DNA of 64,000 bases from Saccharum officinarum. Lineage: Eukaryota > Streptophyta > Magnoliopsida > Poales > Poaceae. Shown here piece after piece: positions 58,830-64,000 of this stretch (position 1 is the stretch's first letter; every line of letters starts with the position of its first letter). The translations under genes and the position numbers were made by a program. The notes beneath the pieces are model-generated. The model was not told the origin of the DNA and did not search any database. It saw nothing but the letters and a program-made list of their open reading frames with translations. Where the stretch lies: the NCBI GenBank assembly GCA_020631735.1, contig CM036159.1:19197511-19261510 (forward strand), read 5' to 3'.

Positions 58830-60666
58830 TTTTTTTTTTGAAACGGAAGATTTTATTGCATTCCAGTAGCAGTACATCGAGATGATACACGACTTTGGAA
58901 CGAAAAGTTTCCGGCCTCTGCCTAAAGGATAGGCACACAACTAAAATAAAGATGAAAGAATGAGCATACTCTAGTGGCATTCAATCCTAAGACTAGATCG
59001 CCACCCATATGCCCAGGTAAAAATATCCTTCGCCACTTGCTCTAAACGTCGCGATGCTGCCACAACTATATCCTAGAACTCCGAATTATGAAGGATAGCC
59101 CACGAAAGGAGCCTGTGGGAGATTGCATAGATAACCTGCAAAGGAGAATTAATTTTTTTCTTTTTAAAAACAAGATCATTCCTGTGTAACCAAATAGACC
59201 AACAAGTCACAGCTGCCCCAAGCAGAACTATAGATCTCAGATGTTTTGTAACACCATTTAGCCAGCTGCCGAACATATGTTCTACACTTTGGGGTTTCGT
59301 TAGGTTAAAGGCTACTTGAGAAAAACTCTAAATGAAGCGCGTGGAACGACAATCAAAAAAACAAGTGCTAAATTGTCTCCTCTTCGTGACAAAAGCAACA
59401 AGTTTTGTTTCCATGCCAATTACGCTTAATTAGATTGTCCTTTGCTAGCACTACCCCCTCCTAACATACCACAGGAAAATCTTTAGCTTGTTTACTTTCC
59501 ATAACCGTTTATTCAGATTAAGAACTGAGGTTTGTATCAATGCTTTATAATACGATTTCACCGAGAATTGCCCATTCGGATGCAAAGACCAGTAGAATTC
59601 ATTATGACCTTATGACAACGAAAAATTGGCTAGGCGTGCCAACAAATGATTCCACTCCACTAATTTAGGACCTATTAGATCTCATCTCCAGAAAAAAAAT
59701 TAGGTGGATAGGAGCTCAGTGCTTCTGAAATTGTGATAAATTTTGGCCTAACAATGTTGTATAAACCAGGGTATTGGTTCATCAAACTCTCATTACCTAG
59801 CCATTTGTCTTCCCAAAATTTGACCTATGATCCATCTTTAATAATAAAAGATACAAAGCGGAGGAAATCATATTTCACCTTCAACAAGCTAGCCCAAAAT
59901 TGAGAATCACCTTGTTTACGTTCCAATTACACCAAAGGTTTAGAACCTAGATATTTATTTCGTAGCAATTGTGGTCAAGTACCATATGTTATTAGGAGCT
60001 TGAAGAGCCATTTACTTAGCAAAGAGATGTTCTTAAGATTTAAATCAGCTATTCCTAAACCACCCTGATCTTTTGACTGGCATAGAATAGACCACTTAAC
60101 GAGTCTATATTTTCTCTTATGTTCATCACCTTGCCAATAAAACCTGGATCTAAAATAATCCAGTTTCTTAAGAACCCCTTTTGAAATTGCAAAAAGGACA
60201 TCATATACATCGGGAGACTACTCAAGACGGAATTGATCAATGTCAATCTACCCCCCAATTGATAAATGTTTGCTTTTCCAACTGCTGAGTCTTTTCTCAA
60301 AACGTTCCTCTACCATTCTCTATTCGGCATTTCTTAAAGTTCTACAGTGTATTGGGATGCCCAAATACTTGATTGGGAACTCTCCGGATTTGCAACAAAA
60401 AAAGATCCACATAATCCAGTGTAGCGTCTTTAGCATCCCCGAAACAAAAGATTTCACTTTTGTGGAAGTTAATCTTTAGTCCAGAGAGTTGCTCAAACGC
60501 ACATAGTAAGAGTTTGATTTTTCGCCTTGTCAAGATCATGATCTAGAAATAAAACAGTATCATCCACGTACTGTAGAATTGAAAGGCCACCATCCACCAA
60601 ATGAGGTATAATGCCATCGAACTGACCCTCCTCTTTCACTCTGTTAATAAGTATAGAAAGCATATC
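58830..60666 (-). pseudogene. LINE (L1-type) 3' half, broken
   Basis: Minus-strand non-LTR retrotransposon. The 3' end is a poly(A), seen as T-run 58830-58839. The upstream end is cut by the gypsy element at 60667. RT motifs in minus order: YVDD palm at 60559-60570 within SILQYVDDTVLFLDHD, then LSGLKINFHKSE, GGRLTLINSVLSSLPMYMMS, KYRLVKWSILC.SKDQGG, and a zinc-knuckle/zf-RVT-like region (NWHGNKTCCFCHEEE near 59390). The C-terminal WLHRNDLVF motif is near 59190. Several frameshifts separate these blocks. The endonuclease part is not in the window. Confidence 0.85.
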
Positions 60667-61448
60667 TGATGAGGTCATGACCATGCTTGGAGAATTACAT
60701 GGAGGCCAAGGAGATCAGCAAGGGCATCCAAATCGAGAAGGAGGCCCAAAACTTATCCGGTTCGAGTCACCAAGGTGGAGGCCCAAAATCAAGTTTGAGG
60801 CCTAAAATCCAGGACCAGTCTGCCTTGAACTGGTCACCCAAGACGCGTACGGACTCCGTTTTCGATGATCCATATATGGATGGAAAGCTTATTTGATAAG
60901 GAAGCCAACCCAAGTGGTCCTACATCAAAAGCTGTTCGGAATCAACGGGAATTGTTGAAACAAGTCACCGTCCAGAATCTGTCAGGGCACTGTGTCGCCG
61001 TCTTTTGGGCCGTTTGGGCCTTGTAACGTGTCGGCGCTCCCCAGGGACGCGAATAGGGGTCCTTGGACGTCCCTGAGGCTATATAATCAGTAGTCGCCGT
61101 CTATATTAGGGTTAGGTTTTGCTTAGATTATTCTGTTGACAACAGTTTCGCCGCTGCCGTCGGTTTGTGAGACCCCAACTTTGTGAGATTAATCATTCAT
61201 CTGCAATTTGGTTGCATTCCTTTGTGTTCTTGCGTGTGTTCTCGATTCGCAGGAAAGGACTTAGCCTTTTTGGCGAGGTCGACCGTGCAACGTCGGTCGA
61301 TAACCAGAGGGGTCGTGGTGCTGCGATTGCGGGGTTCAGAACCGAGTTGTTCGGAAGCCGGATCGAATTGTGTCGTGACTACACCAAATCGAGAGTTATC
61401 AGAACCTTTCGGAAGATCGGGAACCCTAGTTCACATTAATTGGTATCA
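60667..61448 (+). repeat. 5' LTR of the CRM-like element
   Basis: Ends TTGGTATCA, overlapping the PBS. The overlap is inferred from the solo relative at 26603-27418, which ends TTGGTATCATCA before its target duplication. A more conventional end at 61435 (TTCACA) is the alternative. Confidence 0.7.
61080..61086 (+). promoter_or_regulatory. TATA box of the CRM-like LTR
   Basis: TATATAA, followed by AGTCGCCGTCTAT, at the position equivalent to TATAAATA (26965-26972) in the solo LTR. Confidence 0.6.
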
Positions 61449-61452
61449 GAGC
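61441..61452 (+). other. Primer binding site (tRNA-iMet) of the CRM-like element
   Basis: TGGTATCAGAGC, an exact match to the usual tRNA-iMet complement, at or overlapping the LTR end. Confidence 0.9.
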
Positions 61453-62561
61453 TTCAGGTATACCGTTAGGTTCAATTTTACCCTAGTTTAGTTTGATTTC
61501 GCCTTCGTCCTAGAGTCCACAGAAAAGCCAAAAAAATTAGTGTTAGGTTTTTTTCCCTATCCCAGAAACCATGTTTAGCATTTTGCATAATTCTTTTCAG
61601 ATTCCGTCGTGTTGAGTTTGTGTCCTGATCAAGGGCTTGTTGATGGTTAGGTTGTGTTAGAGTCCAGTTTGTGTGTTTTCCCCATCGTTTCCATCAAACC
61701 CTAGCCACCGTGACCACTTTTGTGCGCATTGTTCCTGTTTGTCCTCTAATTCGGAGTCTAAACTTGAAACTGGTCCAGTTTTCGCGTACGAACTCGGATT
61801 TCGACGTTCCAGATATCAAAATCGATCAAAAAAATTCGAATTCGTCCATCCCTCGCTTCATTGGGGTTCGAAAATTTTATTTTGGCCAAAAACTGATCGT
61901 AAGATCCTCTTTTCCTGGTCACAAGCTTTTCCTTAATTTTGGACCCATCTTCTGAAATTTCCATAGGCCACGCCTTTTACTGGTTTAAGCTCAAATTTTT
62001 TGTGGTTACTTCTTGTGTGCTCCTAAGTTAAGAAAAAATATAAAAAAAAATTAAAAAAAGTCAAAAGTTCCCAAAAAACAACGACACCCCAAAAAATAGA
62101 AAAATTAAGAGGGACAAAAGAGGAACAATATTTAGAGGAGCACATAGAGGAGACAATTTGTTATAATTGTGGGCGTGTACTATCTTGTGTTTGTTTCCTA
62201 TTACTCTTGCTATCCATCATACTTATTTCTTCATTTTGTTATCACATCTGGTACTTGGAACACGTTAGACCAGCAACGAGACCAAGTATTTAGGACTATA
62301 ATTTAGCATTACTTTCTGTTTTTGAATTGTGTTCTACTCACATATTTGGCCTGCTTGCCTTAACTCCACATACTTCTTCTGGACAATATAAGTTTTGACC
62401 CCTGTAATCGCAGTGCTACGTCTTCCAGGTATCCTTGACCTTGCTGGTAAGAACCTTGTAAGAGCTTGAGAAGGGGTCTCCTTTTGCTGCGATCTTGAGA
62501 GGCACTACTCCACCTACTTAGTAGATTATTAGGGATAACTTTCACTGTTTGTTCCTGTTTT
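61453..62561 (+). other. Untranslated leader of the CRM-like element
   Basis: About 1.1 kb between the PBS and the gag-like frame. A-rich tracts at 62030-62110; short frames with no conserved motif. Reads as leader or packaging sequence. Confidence 0.5.
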
Positions 62562-62894
62562 GTGTCTACAATGACAGGTTACAACACTCATCGATACGAG
62601 ATAACAATGATGCATGAGCCACGCACTATTGCTGCTACACCTCCTTCCACAGGCCGTTCTATTCTTTCTTCTCCACCTACTTATGATGGTATTGGTGCTG
62701 ATGAGTACATTGAGTGGGAAAGTAAAATAGATAATATTTTTGCACACTGTCATATGTGTGAGCAGAGGAAGATTAAGAATGCATCTAGTGTTTTGAGACA
62801 TTTAGCATCAATTTGGTGGGAGTCTTTAAGTTCTTCAGATAAACCTCATACATGGAATGATATAAAAAATTCTTATGAGAGAAACTTTTGTTAA
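62562..62894 (+). CDS. Gag-like N-terminal fragment
   Basis: Likely start ATG 62571 (an upstream in-frame GTG is at 62562). About 107 residues. The stretch PTYDGIGADEYIEWESKID followed by IFAHCHMCEQRK and WWESL matches the spacing of plant gypsy Gag N-terminal domains (an aromatic/Asp patch, W...VD.IF, then A..WW). It stops at a TAA just where the Gag helix should continue, and the next frame begins 20 nt upstream of that stop, so a one-base shift may join them. There is no zinc knuckle. It would make at most a partial capsid domain. Confidence 0.55.
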   Translation: MSTMTGYNTHRYEITMMHEPRTIAATPPSTGRSILSSPPTYDGIGADEYIEWESKIDNIFAHCHMCEQRKIKNASSVLRHLASIWWESLSSSDKPHTWNDIKNSYERNFC

Positions 62895-63765
62895 TCCATC
62901 TCTTGTAATTAATTCATATGATGAGGAACATCAACTAGACGAATCTCCTATTATTCCTCCTGTTGTGCCTAACCTTTTGCAGGACAATGCACAAAAGAGC
63001 GGGGATGACATGACAGAAAATGAGGTGCTCTCAGTTTCATGTGAACATTCAACACGTGTTACTTCCACTGACAGTGAGAGCAAAGGTAATGCCAATGATG
63101 CTAATCTCACAGACGGTGAGAGTTCTCTTGATGTGCTGAATTTTTCCACCAATCATCTTATGATAGAGCAAATATTAGTGGATCCTTCGCTTGATTTACC
63201 TTTGTCACAAGATGATTTGCTTGATGTTCTTTGTGATAAAGATGACTTGAATGATAATATTTATATTATTCCAATAATGAATGATCATGCTATATGTATG
63301 TTGGAATCGAACACTACTAATGAAAATAGACATGTTATTCATAATGCTAGCGATGTTGATGAGCTAAAGTTGATGTCTTCTTTAAATACATTGGGATACA
63401 TTGATTTTAATGTTCTTTGCAATCTTAATTATTTAGAGGAAAAACTTTATGCATATGCTGATTTTTCATGGTTGTCTAGACATACATATCATGTTTTTGG
63501 CAAATATAGCAACCAAGGACAATATATGGTACAACGAGTTTACATTTGTACAACTATGAATTCTTCTTTTGTTGTACAAAATAATGATCAATTAGAGGAC
63601 TATAAAATCAACAATGTTGTCATGCCATATTCCTCTCGTTTTGCTTTACAATCCCAAGTGGAATCCAAAGAAGGGGAGCATATGTTTCTTGTTAGTACTA
63701 ATTTTTGTAGGATAGTATTGATAAAGATCGTGTGCATTTTAATCGAGGAGACTACATGTTTGTAG
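62875..63765 (+). CDS. Acidic 296-residue protein of unknown function in the CRM-like element
   Basis: Open frame of 296 codons, the longest intact frame in the window apart from the gag-PR-RT piece. The first ~20 residues (MRETFVNPSLVINSYDEE) may be the continuation of the Gag-like domain. The next ~150 are rich in Asp, Glu, Asn, Ser and Leu (for example LDLPLSQDDLLDVLCDKDDL). The C-terminal third is mixed hydrophobic with several Cys and Tyr residues. No RT, protease, integrase or zinc-knuckle motif. No signal peptide; a C-terminal hydrophobic stretch (IVLIKIVCILI) could be a weak membrane segment. Function not known to me. It lies between gag and the PPT, where pol would sit in an autonomous element. 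Confidence 0.5.
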   Translation: MRETFVNPSLVINSYDEEHQLDESPIIPPVVPNLLQDNAQKSGDDMTENEVLSVSCEHSTRVTSTDSESKGNANDANLTDGESSLDVLNFSTNHLMIEQILVDPSLDLPLSQDDLLDVLCDKDDLNDNIYIIPIMNDHAICMLESNTTNENRHVIHNASDVDELKLMSSLNTLGYIDFNVLCNLNYLEEKLYAYADFSWLSRHTYHVFGKYSNQGQYMVQRVYICTTMNSSFVVQNNDQLEDYKINNVVMPYSSRFALQSQVESKEGEHMFLVSTNFCRIVLIKIVCILIEETTCL

Positions 63766-63908
63766 GAGAAGGCATGCTGTAAACCAAAACATGTGGTCAT
63801 ATTCTTTCTCCCAACATTGTCAATTTCCAATATTTTGGCAACCTCGTTTGTCTTCATGTTGTGCAGAATAGACTTCAAGCAACATCGACGCCGAGGACGG
63901 CTTTTCAT

Positions 63909-63922
63909 CAAGAATGGGAGGA
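63909..63922 (+). other. Polypurine tract of the CRM-like element
   Basis: CAAGAATGGGAGGA lies immediately before the second LTR start at 63923. Confidence 0.65.
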
Positions 63923-64000
63923 TGATGAGGTCATGACCATGCTTGAAGAATTACATGGAGGCCAAGGAGATCAGCAAGGGCATCCAAATCGAGAAGGAGG
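63923..64000 (+). repeat. 3' LTR of the CRM-like element, first 78 bp
   Basis: One mismatch to 60667-60744 (CTTGG to CTTGA). The window ends inside it, so the right target duplication cannot be seen. Confidence 0.9.

Larger units (their letters stand above)
60667..64000 (+). mobile_element. Non-autonomous, CRM-like gypsy element (right LTR runs off the window)
   Basis: LTRs start TGATGAGGTCATGACC at 60667 and 63923; the visible 78 bp of the second differ from the first at one position. A PBS for tRNA-iMet at 61441-61452 makes it plus-strand. The 2.5-kb interior encodes only a gag-like piece and a 296-residue unknown protein, with no protease, RT or integrase. It is inserted into the LINE. 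The CRM assignment rests on LTR ends and LTR-PBS overlap only. Confidence 0.75.

Overview
This is plant nuclear DNA, almost certainly from a grass and probably an Andropogoneae-like genome such as sugarcane, Miscanthus or sorghum (inferred). The window is a dense stack of nested transposable elements: Sirevirus (Copia) LTRs with repeated CGG/CCG palindromes, Tekay/Del-like chromovirus elements with very long LTRs, CRM-like LTRs starting TGATGAGG, Stowaway-type and hAT-type MITEs, and an L1-type LINE. I found no convincing host gene, tRNA, rRNA or CRISPR array. Every recognisable protein frame belongs to a retroelement, and almost all are broken.

Layout. Positions 1-6520 hold the 3' end of a Sirevirus and its 3' LTR, interrupted by a 4.2 kb solo gypsy LTR (824-5060, TSD GAGAG). 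At 6521 a minus-strand Tekay-like element begins (TSD GAGGG on its left): LTR a 6521-11313, decayed gag-pol, an extra open frame upstream of gag, a tRNA-iMet primer site at 17674-17687, and LTR b, which is cut off at 19579. There the sequence jumps back to the Sirevirus interior: 19580-27605 is a second copy of the same Sirevirus end. It carries at the identical site a solo LTR (LTR c, 21646-26377) of the same Tekay-like element, flanked by GAGGG on both sides. A CRM-like solo LTR (26603-27418, TSD TAGCT) sits in it as well. The best reading is a tandem duplication of about 15 kb with a GGG junction, followed by LTR-LTR recombination in the second copy and a later solo-LTR insertion in the first.

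Positions 27606-29465 are a gypsy LTR fragment, and 29466-31572 a third Sirevirus LTR fragment. From 31573 to 40052 lie old gypsy remnants in both orientations, a coding-free LTR element with two 1435-bp LTRs (32845-37310), and a poly(A)-tailed retroposon with an 11-bp TSD (37880-38783). Positions 40053-40646 are TA/CA microsatellites containing a 257-bp MITE.

Positions 40647-55387 form one old Tekay-like LTR split by two insertions. The first is a complete minus-strand Tekay-like element (42529-52811, TSD AGGGA) with nearly identical LTRs but no gag, protease or RT core. The second is a long-TIR, Mutator-like element (53006-54745) full of GGCGCC dyads. From 55388 to 58829 there are small MITEs and unassigned DNA. 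A minus-strand LINE fragment (58830-60666) is cut by a plus-strand, CRM-like non-autonomous gypsy element (60667 to beyond the window end) that encodes a short gag-like piece and a 296-residue acidic protein I do not recognise.

The parts interact by nesting and recombination, not as operons or pathways. The window records insertion order, a segmental duplication, solo-LTR formation and mobilisation of defective elements in trans. Positions and similarities were read by eye. Clade names rest on motifs and LTR ends, and no database was searched.
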